In this document: piece by piece, positions 1 to 10,479 of the stretch
How the letters are laid out: every line of letters begins with the position of its first letter
How positions within the stretch are numbered: position 1 is the stretch's first letter
Assembly: GCF_001642575.1 (NCBI RefSeq)
Contig: NZ_LXNG01000034.1
Span: 186,001-250,000 of the forward strand
From: Xanthomonas floridensis
Lineage (GTDB): Bacteria > Pseudomonadota > Gammaproteobacteria > Xanthomonadales > Xanthomonadaceae
Length of the DNA: 64,000 nucleotides
Reading direction: 5' to 3'
Translations under genes and position numbers: made by a program
Notes under the pieces: generated by a model
Databases searched by the model: none
What the model was told of the DNA's origin: nothing
The model's input: the letters and a program-made list of their open reading frames with translations, nothing else

Positions 1-2
1 TC

Positions 3-2138
3 GAGCGAGTACTCTGTGAGCCTGCCTTGGCACAGGATCTGCGGCAGTACGGATTGCGGAGGTCTCATGAATTTTCATGGGCATCAAGCGCCTCGCGGGC
101 GCTTGATGCTTTTGAGAGCCGCGCTCGGGCGGGGGCGATGATAGGGGGGTGGGCGCCCATGTTGGATGCCCAAGACGCCTCCCGGCGCGTGCTTATCGGT
201 GAGTTGGCGGATATGAATAGCGCGTCATTGGCCGTCACCGACCATGATTTGATGGCTGCTGCTGCCGCAGTGGCGGCAAACGAGGAGGTGATCAGGGATG
301 TCTATCGTCGTCACGAGCCGTTGGCTCTTGCGCCTTCTTGGAGAGTCGAAGGTCCCTTCGATAGCAGCTATAGCTTGGCCCTTGTAAATCGTGAGCTAGC
401 AAAAGCATTGAACGATTTAGGTCTGCCTGTTGCTCTCCACTCTACTGATGGTTTCAAGGAAATTCTCCCTGACCAGCAGTTCATGAACTCGTTTCCCGCA
501 CTCGAAAAGCTTCACGCAAAGGCTGCTCGGCTGATGCCCCGTCAGGCTGACATTAGCAGCCGCCTCATCTATCCGCCCCACGTCGCCGACATGGATTCGC
601 GTCTTAACTTTCTACACGCTTATGCCTGGGAGGAATCTGAAATTCCGTCTGCATGGATTGAAGATTTTAATGAGTTCCTTCAAGGTATTAGTGCCCTCTC
701 GTCTCATGTTGGTAAAGTGCTGATCGATAATGGGGTTGGGTTGCCGATTGGGGTATGTGGGGCAGGCGTTGATCACTGGGACAGAGTTCCGGACGATGGC
801 GTATTTCCCATAAATGCACGTAGCTTCCGATTTCTTCATGTTTCATCCTGCTTGCCTCGAAAAGGTGTAGACGTTCTCTTGCAGTCGTATGGGGAGGTCT
901 TTACCGATGCGGATGATGTAACGTTAATTATAAAAACGTTTGCTAATCCTCAGCAAAACGTAAGACATCTTCTTCATAAATTGCAGAAGAGTAACTCGCG
1001 CTTCCCTCATGTCATCGTCATTGAAGAGGATGTCGAAAGTGCTCAATTAAAAAGCCTTTATAGGCAGTGCCATGTCATGGTTGCACCAAGTCGCGCAGAG
1101 GGGTTTGGATTGCCCTTGGCTGAGGCAATGATGTCGGGACTGGCAGTAATTGCCACCGGCTGGGGAGGGCAATGCGATTTCTGTACTCCAGACACTGCAT
1201 GGTTAATCGATTATAAATTTGCAAAAGCACAGACCATTTTCGACCTGCCCGATTCCGTATGGGCAGAGCCGTGCCCTGAGCACTTATCTCGGCTTTTAAA
1301 AGAGGTCTGGGGCATGCCTGCGGGGGTGCGCGATCTCCGCACCAAGCGTGGCCAGAGTCTGCTCATTGAGCACTTTACATGGTCCGCTGCCGCGCGTCGT
1401 TTATTGCATTTCGCCCACGATGTTTCGAGGCTGCCGAAAGATGACTCAACCCTCAGGCTAGCTTGGGTGGGTTCGTTTGACTGCAAGCGAACCGCCTCTA
1501 TCCCGGTCAGCGAACTCATCCATGGACTGCCACATGACGTGAAGATCTTTTCCGAACTTGATGTCAATAACGTCGAATCAAAGGTGGAGCTTCTTCCATG
1601 CTGGCGTGCCCAGTCGGCTGACTTTGCTAACGTTCTCTTAGCTGAAATAGATGTGTTGAATCCAACTTGGGTTGCCATTCATTGCCAAGCAGGATTGATC
1701 GCACAAGATCAACTTGAGTTGCTATTGATGCAACTACGAACTCAATACGTGAGCATCGTGTTGATATTGGAGGATGATGAAGACATTGCTCAATGGGCAG
1801 AGTCATTGCTGGCTGAGATCCGGCAGTGTGCTCGGGTTCTTGTGTCTGACGTAGATGGTCTCAATGCCCTGCGCAAGCGTGGGGTTGTCGACATATCCGC
1901 AATTCTTCCACGTCACTCGTTCGCAGAAGCTCAAGAGCCGGCGAGGACGTCGCCGTCTATTCGCCTCTGGAATATGCTGCAAGCAATTCACGTATCTTCG
2001 AAGCTTACTCGCGGCTCTTTCATGCAGCCCCATCTTTCACAGCTAAATAATTTGAATGATTTCGAATCTTTTCAGTCTTTTCCTCCGCAGCCATCGTTTG
2101 CTGCGGCCACTTGTAGTGCCGGGGAGGCGTCTCAATGA
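3..2138 (+). CDS. GT4 glycosyltransferase of the O-antigen backbone (5' end outside window)
   Basis: The reading frame is open to the left edge, so the start lies outside the window; the first in-frame codon is at position 3. The visible part holds one complete GT4 domain: a donor-side signature CLPRKGVDVLL near 850 and the EX7E motif EGFGLPLAE near 1098-1124, with both glutamates present. After this come about 220 residues that begin like another glycosyltransferase module (LAWVGSF) but lack its catalytic half. GT4 enzymes retain anomeric configuration and use nucleotide sugars on the cytoplasmic face of the inner membrane. Next to wzm, wzt, gmd and rmd it probably adds D-rhamnose or mannose residues, like the WbdA family. 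It overlaps wzm by four bases (ATGA). Base composition is AT-rich compared with the genes beyond 19,000. The donor sugar is an inference. Confidence 0.85.
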   Translation, partial: ERVLCEPALAQDLRQYGLRRSHEFSWASSASRALDAFESRARAGAMIGGWAPMLDAQDASRRVLIGELADMNSASLAVTDHDLMAAAAAVAANEEVIRDVYRRHEPLALAPSWRVEGPFDSSYSLALVNRELAKALNDLGLPVALHSTDGFKEILPDQQFMNSFPALEKLHAKAARLMPRQADISSRLIYPPHVADMDSRLNFLHAYAWEESEIPSAWIEDFNEFLQGISALSSHVGKVLIDNGVGLPIGVCGAGVDHWDRVPDDGVFPINARSFRFLHVSSCLPRKGVDVLLQSYGEVFTDADDVTLIIKTFANPQQNVRHLLHKLQKSNSRFPHVIVIEEDVESAQLKSLYRQCHVMVAPSRAEGFGLPLAEAMMSGLAVIATGWGGQCDFCTPDTAWLIDYKFAKAQTIFDLPDSVWAEPCPEHLSRLLKEVWGMPAGVRDLRTKRGQSLLIEHFTWSAAARRLLHFAHDVSRLPKDDSTLRLAWVGSFDCKRTASIPVSELIHGLPHDVKIFSELDVNNVESKVELLPCWRAQSADFANVLLAEIDVLNPTWVAIHCQAGLIAQDQLELLLMQLRTQYVSIVLILEDDEDIAQWAESLLAEIRQCARVLVSDVDGLNALRKRGVVDISAILPRHSFAEAQEPARTSPSIRLWNMLQAIHVSSKLTRGSFMQPHLSQLNNLNDFESFQSFPPQPSFAAATCSAGEASQ

Positions 2139-2929
2139 ATGATATGTTGCGAGCCCTTTGGGGCTATAGACATTTTGTATTTTCTTCAATACGGAACGAT
2201 CTGAAGATAAGATTCGTGCGGAGCAAGCTTGGTGGTTTATGGATGATCATTCACCCATTGCTCCAGGTATTGATCTTCGCCACCATCCTGTCCACAGTGT
2301 TGTCGGCGAAGCTGCCTGGCATAGATAATAAATACGCTTACGCGCTTTATCTCATGGCAGGTACGCTGTGTTGGAGTCTGTTCGCTGAGACACTTAGTAG
2401 ATGCGTCACGCTATTCGTGGATAGCGGCAATCTAATGAAAAAAATGTCGTTCCCCAGAATCTGCTTGCCATTTATCGCGGGCGGAACCATGTTGGTCAAT
2501 AATATATTGCTGCTTTTTGCTATCTTCTTGGTTTTCGCTGCACTCGGCCATCTTCCTGGTTTCAATGCCCTATGGTTGCCAGTGTTGATGCTAATTACCT
2601 TGTCATTTGCGATGTCGATCGGCCTTCTTCTCGGTGTTTTGAATGTGTTTATGCGGGATATTGGGCAGGTGGTGCCTGTGGTGCTGCAGGCCTTGTTCTG
2701 GTTGACTCCAATTGTTTATAATATTCGTATACTGCCACAGCATATTCAGGGTATTTTTGCATTAAATCCTCTGTACCCGCTTGTGACCAGCTACCAAAAC
2801 GTTTTGCTTTACGATAAGCCCCCCATATGGGGGGGGGTGACCTGGCTTTTGGTAATAACGCTGGTGGTTGGTCCACTAGCGCTGCTCTTGTTTCGTCGTG
2901 CAAGTTCAGAGATGGTGGACGTGTTATGA
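2135..2929 (+). CDS. wzm: O-antigen ABC transporter permease Wzm
   Basis: This 264-residue protein is an ABC-2 type membrane subunit of the polysaccharide exporter family. The N-terminal cytoplasmic segment with FVRSKLGGLWMIIHP is a family hallmark, followed by about six hydrophobic segments (around residues 35-60, 65-85, 110-135, 140-165, 175-195 and 230-250). The length is normal for Wzm. With the ATPase Wzt it forms the pore that moves completed undecaprenyl-diphosphate-linked O-antigen across the inner membrane. The start ATG overlaps the upstream stop (ATGA), and its own stop overlaps the wzt start the same way. That implies translational coupling and balanced production of the two subunits. 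No Wzx or Wzy homologue is visible, which supports the ABC-dependent assembly route. Confidence 0.95.
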   Translation: MNDMLRALWGYRHFVFSSIRNDLKIRFVRSKLGGLWMIIHPLLQVLIFATILSTVLSAKLPGIDNKYAYALYLMAGTLCWSLFAETLSRCVTLFVDSGNLMKKMSFPRICLPFIAGGTMLVNNILLLFAIFLVFAALGHLPGFNALWLPVLMLITLSFAMSIGLLLGVLNVFMRDIGQVVPVVLQALFWLTPIVYNIRILPQHIQGIFALNPLYPLVTSYQNVLLYDKPPIWGGVTWLLVITLVVGPLALLLFRRASSEMVDVL

Positions 2930-4191
2930 ACGGTGAGTTGATTCTTTCCGGTGTGGGCAAGGCATATCGCAATTGGGGGAGCGAATGGAAGCGGGTCGCG
3001 TCGTGGCTTGGATTTCCTATGCAGCCAATTGAGGAGCACTGGGTATTAAACGATATCAACCTACATGTACGTGCTGGCGAGACAATAGGCCTGATCGGTC
3101 AGAATGGTGCGGGCAAGAGTACGTTGCTTAAAATCGTGACAGGCACTGTACGGCCCACGGTCGGTAGCGCAGATCACAAGGGGCGTATTGCTGCGATCCT
3201 GGAGCTAGGTATGGGCTTTAATCCTGAATTGACTGGGCGTCAAAATGTCATTCATGCTTCAGGACTGATGGGTTATGAGGTTTCACAAGTGCTCGACGCA
3301 ATGCCTGATATTGAGGCGTTCGCTGAGATCGGCGAATATTTCGATCAACCAGTACGCACTTATTCCAGTGGGATGCAGATGCGTGTCGCTTTCAGTGTTG
3401 CAACGGCATTTAAGCCAGACATACTGATCGTGGATGAGGCGCTATCGGTGGGTGACTCGTATTTTCAACACAAGAGCTTTGACCGTATTCGCACTTTTCG
3501 TGAGCAGGGAACCTCCATCCTTTTCGTCTCGCATGGTATGTCTGAGGTCAAGACGCTGTGTGATCGCGTTATCCTTCTTGACGCAGGGCGCGTGCTAAAA
3601 GATGGGGCGCCCGATGAAGTCGTTGATTTTTACAACGCGCTCGTAGCAAAAAAAGAAAACGAAACGCTCCATATCGAGCAACACCGGGAAGACGGCGGTT
3701 GGTTGCAGACACGTAGCGGAACACGTGAGGTGACGTGCGAGTCGCTTGCATTGTGTGATGCTGACGGTAGTCCGATCCGTGTGGCGAAGGTAGGTCAGAA
3801 GGTCAAGCTTAAACTTGTGGCTGGAGTTCATGCCGATGTGGAGCGATTGGTGCTCGGATACATGTTGCGCGATAAATTCGGGCATGTTGTCTGGGGAACT
3901 AACACTTGGCATACGCAGCAGGTTGAGCGAGAACTTGCGGCTGGTGATTCCGTTGTTTTTTCGTTGGAATTTACATGCACACTCGGCCCGGGATCCTACT
4001 CGGTGTCCCCTGCTTTGGTAAGCGGAGACAATCATCTCGAGAACAACTATGAGTGGATCGATAACTTGCTGGTTTTCGATGTGGTGAATGTCGATCGTGA
4101 TGTCTTCATCGGTACAAGCTGGCTGGATGCCAGATTCTTCATCGGTCGTGAAGTTGCGCAGGACTCGGGTGGGCGCGGAGGTGTCGCGTGA
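2926..4191 (+). CDS. wzt: O-antigen ABC transporter ATPase Wzt with C-terminal carbohydrate-binding domain
   Basis: The 421-residue protein has an N-terminal ABC ATPase domain: Walker A GQNGAGKST at residues 58-66, signature YSSGMQMR at 145-152, and Walker B ILIVDEAL at 165-172. A separate beta-rich C-terminal domain runs from about residue 270 to 421. The long form matters: in E. coli O8/O9a this domain recognises the chemically capped end of the finished glycan and makes export depend on capping. Start choice: an in-frame upstream start at 2827 would run through the end of wzm, whereas ATG 2926 overlaps the wzm stop (ATGA) and opens with the usual Wzt N-terminus. It is followed by a GTGA overlap with the FkbM methyltransferase gene. 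Function is firm; dependence on a cap is inference. Confidence 0.95.
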   Translation: MNGELILSGVGKAYRNWGSEWKRVASWLGFPMQPIEEHWVLNDINLHVRAGETIGLIGQNGAGKSTLLKIVTGTVRPTVGSADHKGRIAAILELGMGFNPELTGRQNVIHASGLMGYEVSQVLDAMPDIEAFAEIGEYFDQPVRTYSSGMQMRVAFSVATAFKPDILIVDEALSVGDSYFQHKSFDRIRTFREQGTSILFVSHGMSEVKTLCDRVILLDAGRVLKDGAPDEVVDFYNALVAKKENETLHIEQHREDGGWLQTRSGTREVTCESLALCDADGSPIRVAKVGQKVKLKLVAGVHADVERLVLGYMLRDKFGHVVWGTNTWHTQQVERELAAGDSVVFSLEFTCTLGPGSYSVSPALVSGDNHLENNYEWIDNLLVFDVVNVDRDVFIGTSWLDARFFIGREVAQDSGGRGGVA

Positions 4192-5585
4192 CCGAGGGAA
4201 TCATTTCGTACGCGCAGAATTTCGAAGATGTGATGTTATGGCGTGCGCTTGGGGGTGTTGCTGCTGGTAACTATGTCGATGTGGGCGCACAAAGTGCTTT
4301 CGAAGATTCCGTCAGTCGTGCTTTTCATGAGCACGGCTGGAAAGGAGTTCACGTCGAACCGATGTCGTTCTATGCGGATCAGCTCCGAACCGAGCGTTCT
4401 GGCGACGTTGTTCTGCAAGTCATGGTCGGGTCGCATGAGGGGATCGGCGAGTTTTTCGCCATGTCTGGCACGGGGCTGAGCACCTCTCGCGAAGATTTAG
4501 CCAAAGACTATCAGCGTGACGGCCATGAAGTCAGGCGAGAGGTTGTTCCCATTGTGACTCTCGATAAAGTTCTTGAGATCGTCGATGGCGAAATCCATTG
4601 GTTGAAAATAGATGTCGAGGGAGCCGAAAGGCAGGTACTTGAGGGCTGGCTTGGAAATCGCCGTCCATGGGTACTTGTAATCGAAAGTACCAAGCCGATG
4701 AGTCAAGAGCAGAGCCATGACGAATGGGAAGCCTTGGTCACTAGTAAGGGATACCGCTTCGTTTACTTCGATGGATTGAACCGCTTCTATGTCAATAATG
4801 CGCATCCCGAGATTGAGGGCGCGTTCCGTATTGGTCCCAACGTATTCGACCGTTTCTGCTTGGCCGGTACCGCAACATCGACTTTCAGTGCGAAGCTGAA
4901 GGAGGATGTTGTTCGTGCGCGCCATGAGCTGTGGTTGATCGAATGCGAGAATGCCCGCTTGCACGCTGAGCAGGCCACATCGCGTGACACCATCATTCAG
5001 CTTGAGCGTGAGCTTCTCCAGCAGCGTATTGATTCAGGTGAGCGTGAGCGTGCGCTGCTCATCCGTCAAACAGAAGTAATGGCTGGTGCCGATGCACTTC
5101 AGGAACGTTTGGAGCGGGAACGTGATGCTGCAGTCGATGATGTGGCGAGACTGTATGCCGACCTCAGGGCTATCCACGCGAGCACCTCCTGGGTCGTAAC
5201 TGGCCCTATGCGTTCATTGTCGCGTCTGGCACGGTGGACTGTTAAAATGCCAAGGTTAGTCTTGCGCCGACTGGCTGGCAGAGGTAAGACGGATGGCAGG
5301 CGTTTTGTACATGGTGTGACGCGGCGCGCGGCCCGTTCGCCGGTAATACGGAGATTGGTGCGGCGTATGCTTGCAGCAAGTCCGCGCCTGGAAACTCGCG
5401 TTCGCAGCATCCACAGAGCGTCGATGGGCGCGGATGTGGTGGATTATCGGCAGAGAACCTTCGCTGAAGGCGAGGTCTGCGCAGTGTCACCGAAGTTATC
5501 CGCGCCTCTGCCCGATGGCATTTCCGCACATGCGCGCCAGAGCTTGTTGCGTCTGCGTTACGCCGTAACAGGGAGCAAACATTAG
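4188..5585 (+). CDS. FkbM-family methyltransferase with C-terminal coiled coil, candidate chain terminator
   Basis: Residues about 10-220 form an FkbM-type SAM-dependent methyltransferase: GNYVDVGAQ at the SAM-binding glycine loop, VHVEP at the next acidic strand, and WLKIDVEGAE typical of the family. Residues about 235-330 are a long heptad-rich coiled coil. It ends in the SxSWxxTxPxR-like element STSWVVTGPMR that often closes such helices in LPS proteins. The last 120 residues are strongly basic (RRLVRRM) and could lie on the membrane. The gene starts with GTG overlapping the wzt stop (GTGA), and its TAG overlaps the next GTG. The layout resembles E. coli WbdD, where a methyltransferase plus coiled-coil ruler caps O-polysaccharide and sets its length, although WbdD has a different catalytic domain. 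Methyltransferase identity is solid; the capping role is inferred. Confidence 0.85.
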   Translation: MTEGIISYAQNFEDVMLWRALGGVAAGNYVDVGAQSAFEDSVSRAFHEHGWKGVHVEPMSFYADQLRTERSGDVVLQVMVGSHEGIGEFFAMSGTGLSTSREDLAKDYQRDGHEVRREVVPIVTLDKVLEIVDGEIHWLKIDVEGAERQVLEGWLGNRRPWVLVIESTKPMSQEQSHDEWEALVTSKGYRFVYFDGLNRFYVNNAHPEIEGAFRIGPNVFDRFCLAGTATSTFSAKLKEDVVRARHELWLIECENARLHAEQATSRDTIIQLERELLQQRIDSGERERALLIRQTEVMAGADALQERLERERDAAVDDVARLYADLRAIHASTSWVVTGPMRSLSRLARWTVKMPRLVLRRLAGRGKTDGRRFVHGVTRRAARSPVIRRLVRRMLAASPRLETRVRSIHRASMGADVVDYRQRTFAEGEVCAVSPKLSAPLPDGISAHARQSLLRLRYAVTGSKH

Positions 5586-8482
5586 TGCGTATCGTTATTG
5601 ATCTTCAGGGTGCACAGACCGGTAGTCGCTTTCGCGGCATTGGGCGCTATTCGTTGTCTTTGGCGTTGGCGATGGTGCGTAACGCCGGCTCGCACGAGAT
5701 TCATATAGCTCTTAATGCACGTTTAGGCGACAGTATCGAGCTTATCCGGGCTGCATTTGGGGACTCGCTCCCCTCTGAGCGCTTCCATGTATGGATGCCG
5801 CCTTCTGAAGGGATTGCCTCGGATGAGGGGATTGAGGGGCGTGTCCGAGAAGCTTTCTTTGCTTCGCTAAAGCCTGACATCGTGCACGTTTCCAGTTTAT
5901 TCGAGGGCTGGAGTGATTGTGCAGTCACATGTATCAATTCAGGTGTTCAGCCACTACGGACTGCAGTGACGTTATTTGATCTCATTCCCATGATCTATCA
6001 AAAGCGTTACCTTGATAATCCGATAATGGCAAAATGGTATTTTAGAAAAATCGCTCATCTGCGCCGCGCAGATCTCCTGCTAGGTATTTCGGCCTCCGCA
6101 GCCCAGGAAGCTATTGATCATCTTGGGTTCGAAAATAATAAGGTAGTCAATATTTCTTCAGCAATTGACGATGATTTTCAATGTCTGCCGGCTGGTTCAT
6201 GGGATAAGCAGGCGCTGCTTGGGAAGTATTCTATTTTTCGGCCTTATGTAATGTACACGGGCGGAATTGATCATCGAAAGAATGTAGAGGGGCTTATACG
6301 CGCTTACGCTCTTCTTCCAAGAGACGTGCGCGCCACGCATCAATTGGCTATCGTCTGTTCGATAACCGATGATGCGCGTGCGATGCTGAAGAGCTTGGCA
6401 CGTAACTCCGGCCTGCGTGACAACGAGCTTATTCTTACTGGGTTCGTGCCAGACGAAGATCTGGTCAAGCTATACAACGCGGCAAGATTGTTCGTATTTC
6501 CATCATGGCATGAGGGCTTTGGTCTACCAGCTCTCGAAGCGATGCAATGTGGGGCGCCAGTCATCGGCGCGTGCACATCGAGTCTGCCCGAAGTGATTGG
6601 TCTGGAAGATGCGCTTTTTGACCCGCGCGACGAAAATGCAATCATGGAAAAGATGCATCAGGGTTTGATTGATGAGCCATTTCGGCAACGTCTCCTGGAG
6701 CATGCTCCGGGCCAGGCTGCGAAGTTTTCCTGGGATGCAAGTGCAATCCGCGCCATCACCGCAATGGAGGAGGCGTGCACGCGACCGCCTCCGCGCACGC
6801 GACCGCGTCTCGCTTATATTTCTCCTCTTCCCCCAGAGCGAAGCGGTATTGCGGACTATAGTGCGGACTTGATTCCTGAGCTCGCAAGACATTACGAAAT
6901 TGATGTGATCGTGGCGCAGCCGCATGTCGATGACCCGGCTGTCGCTGGCTCGGCTCGCATACGTGATCTCGCCTGGTTCGAACTTCACGGGCCGAGTTAT
7001 GACCGAGTCGTCTATCAATTCGGTAACTCCGAGTATCACGTCCACATGGTCGAGATGCTTGAGCGTATTCCGGGCGTCGTTGTGCTGCATGACTTCTTTT
7101 TGAGCGGAATGTATGCTTATCGCGAGCTCACGCTCGGCATGAAGGGGTCATGGCCTTATGCGTTATATCGATCACACGGTTATGCACCCTTGTCTGCGCT
7201 GGCCGCTAGGCAACATGAGTTTGTTTTACTGAATCATCCCTGCAACTTTACGGTTCTAGCCGCGGCACTTGGCCTGATGGTCCATTCGGCTGTGTCTACC
7301 CGGATGGCCCGGCAATACTATCCAAATAGTAGCGCGTTGCGTTGGCGAGAAGTACCTCTTCTGCGTGCACCAGCGCAATTTATCTCGCCCCGCGCTGCTG
7401 TGCGAGGTGACTTGGATTTGCCGTCGGATGCATTTGTGGTGTGCAGCTTTGGCTTCACCGCGCCAACTAAGCTGAATATCGAGCTGGTAGACGCATGGCT
7501 AGCGTCTCCGTTGGCCAACAACGACCGATGTTATCTTGTCTTCGTCGGCGGCGCAGATCCAAATGAATATGGAGCCGAATTGGAGAAGAAGATTCGTTCG
7601 AGTTCGGCAGCGGATCGTATCCGGATAACCGGATTCGTCACTCAGAATGATTTCCGCGGCTATCTGCAAGCGGCGGATGTCGCTGTACAGCTTCGTACGA
7701 TGTCCCGGGGGGAGACTTCGGCAGCCGTTCTGGATGCCCTCAATCATGGGTTGGCTACGATCGTCAATGCCAATGGATCAATGGCCGATCTACCGGATGA
7801 TGTGGTCATCAAACTGCCCGACGACTTCGACAACGCTGCTTTGCGGGATGCATTGGCGCTTCTCTACCAGGATGAGGCGCTGCGAGCGAAGCTATCCGCT
7901 GCCGCCAGAACGTTGATGACTGAGTACCATCAGCCGCGCCGCTGTGCGGATGCTTACGCTCGAACGATTGAGGAGTTTTACTTGCCAGTTCAGGGTTCCC
8001 AACGGCAGTTGATGTCGTCTCTTGGGCGCTATATGGCTGATGGCGGCAACGTAATCAACGAAGAGGCTCTGGGTCAGACACTGGCATGGAATTTATCCGC
8101 CCCACAACCTGCCAAGCAAGTATTCATTGATGTTGTAGCCCTGGGTGAACGCGGTGCCGAGGTTGATCGGGATGCTCTGCGCGATTGCTTGCTCGCGCCA
8201 CCAGTGGGCTGGCGCATAGAGCCCGTCATAGCCTCAGGGGAGGGGATGTATAGTTACGCCCGTCAGTTCACTTTGGAGCTGCTTGGCTGCCCGAAGAATA
8301 TGCTGTGTGATGAGCCGGTTGATGCGCGTGTCGGCGATATTCTTATCTTCGCAGATGGTATGCCATCGTCCGAGTCTGCGAAGCGGCATTTGCTTTGGCA
8401 AGGTGTGACTGAGCTCGCTTGGTCGGATTGGTTAGCCGCAGCGGGTGTTCTGAATGAAGCGCCGCACGAGTCGAGTCCATGA
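5585..8482 (+). CDS. Two-module GT4 glycosyltransferase (WbdA-like)
   Basis: This 965-residue protein carries two GT4 modules and a short third region. Module one (about 1-385) opens with RGIGRYS and has YTGGIDHRKN and a complete EX7E motif HEGFGLPALE near residue 308. Module two (about 405-790) opens with RSGIADYS and carries RGETSAAVLDAL near residue 708; the second glutamate of EX7E is replaced by alanine, as happens in some GT4 subfamilies. The last ~130 residues show no motif I recognise. Fused GT4 modules are typical of polymannan and polyrhamnan polymerases that build a repeating linkage pattern. The gene uses GTG and overlaps the upstream stop by one base (TAGTG). Neighbouring gmd and rmd suggest GDP-D-rhamnose as donor. 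Linkage specificity cannot be read from the sequence. Confidence 0.88.
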   Translation: MRIVIDLQGAQTGSRFRGIGRYSLSLALAMVRNAGSHEIHIALNARLGDSIELIRAAFGDSLPSERFHVWMPPSEGIASDEGIEGRVREAFFASLKPDIVHVSSLFEGWSDCAVTCINSGVQPLRTAVTLFDLIPMIYQKRYLDNPIMAKWYFRKIAHLRRADLLLGISASAAQEAIDHLGFENNKVVNISSAIDDDFQCLPAGSWDKQALLGKYSIFRPYVMYTGGIDHRKNVEGLIRAYALLPRDVRATHQLAIVCSITDDARAMLKSLARNSGLRDNELILTGFVPDEDLVKLYNAARLFVFPSWHEGFGLPALEAMQCGAPVIGACTSSLPEVIGLEDALFDPRDENAIMEKMHQGLIDEPFRQRLLEHAPGQAAKFSWDASAIRAITAMEEACTRPPPRTRPRLAYISPLPPERSGIADYSADLIPELARHYEIDVIVAQPHVDDPAVAGSARIRDLAWFELHGPSYDRVVYQFGNSEYHVHMVEMLERIPGVVVLHDFFLSGMYAYRELTLGMKGSWPYALYRSHGYAPLSALAARQHEFVLLNHPCNFTVLAAALGLMVHSAVSTRMARQYYPNSSALRWREVPLLRAPAQFISPRAAVRGDLDLPSDAFVVCSFGFTAPTKLNIELVDAWLASPLANNDRCYLVFVGGADPNEYGAELEKKIRSSSAADRIRITGFVTQNDFRGYLQAADVAVQLRTMSRGETSAAVLDALNHGLATIVNANGSMADLPDDVVIKLPDDFDNAALRDALALLYQDEALRAKLSAAARTLMTEYHQPRRCADAYARTIEEFYLPVQGSQRQLMSSLGRYMADGGNVINEEALGQTLAWNLSAPQPAKQVFIDVVALGERGAEVDRDALRDCLLAPPVGWRIEPVIASGEGMYSYARQFTLELLGCPKNMLCDEPVDARVGDILIFADGMPSSESAKRHLLWQGVTELAWSDWLAAAGVLNEAPHESSP

Positions 8483-8555
8483 CCATCGTGTGTCGTAGGC
8501 TTGCGGCTGAGTATTTAGATTGTCTAACCCTTATTATTATTGAAGAAGAAGATAG

Positions 8556-10475
<1,920 letters not shown>

Positions 10476-10479
<4 letters not shown>

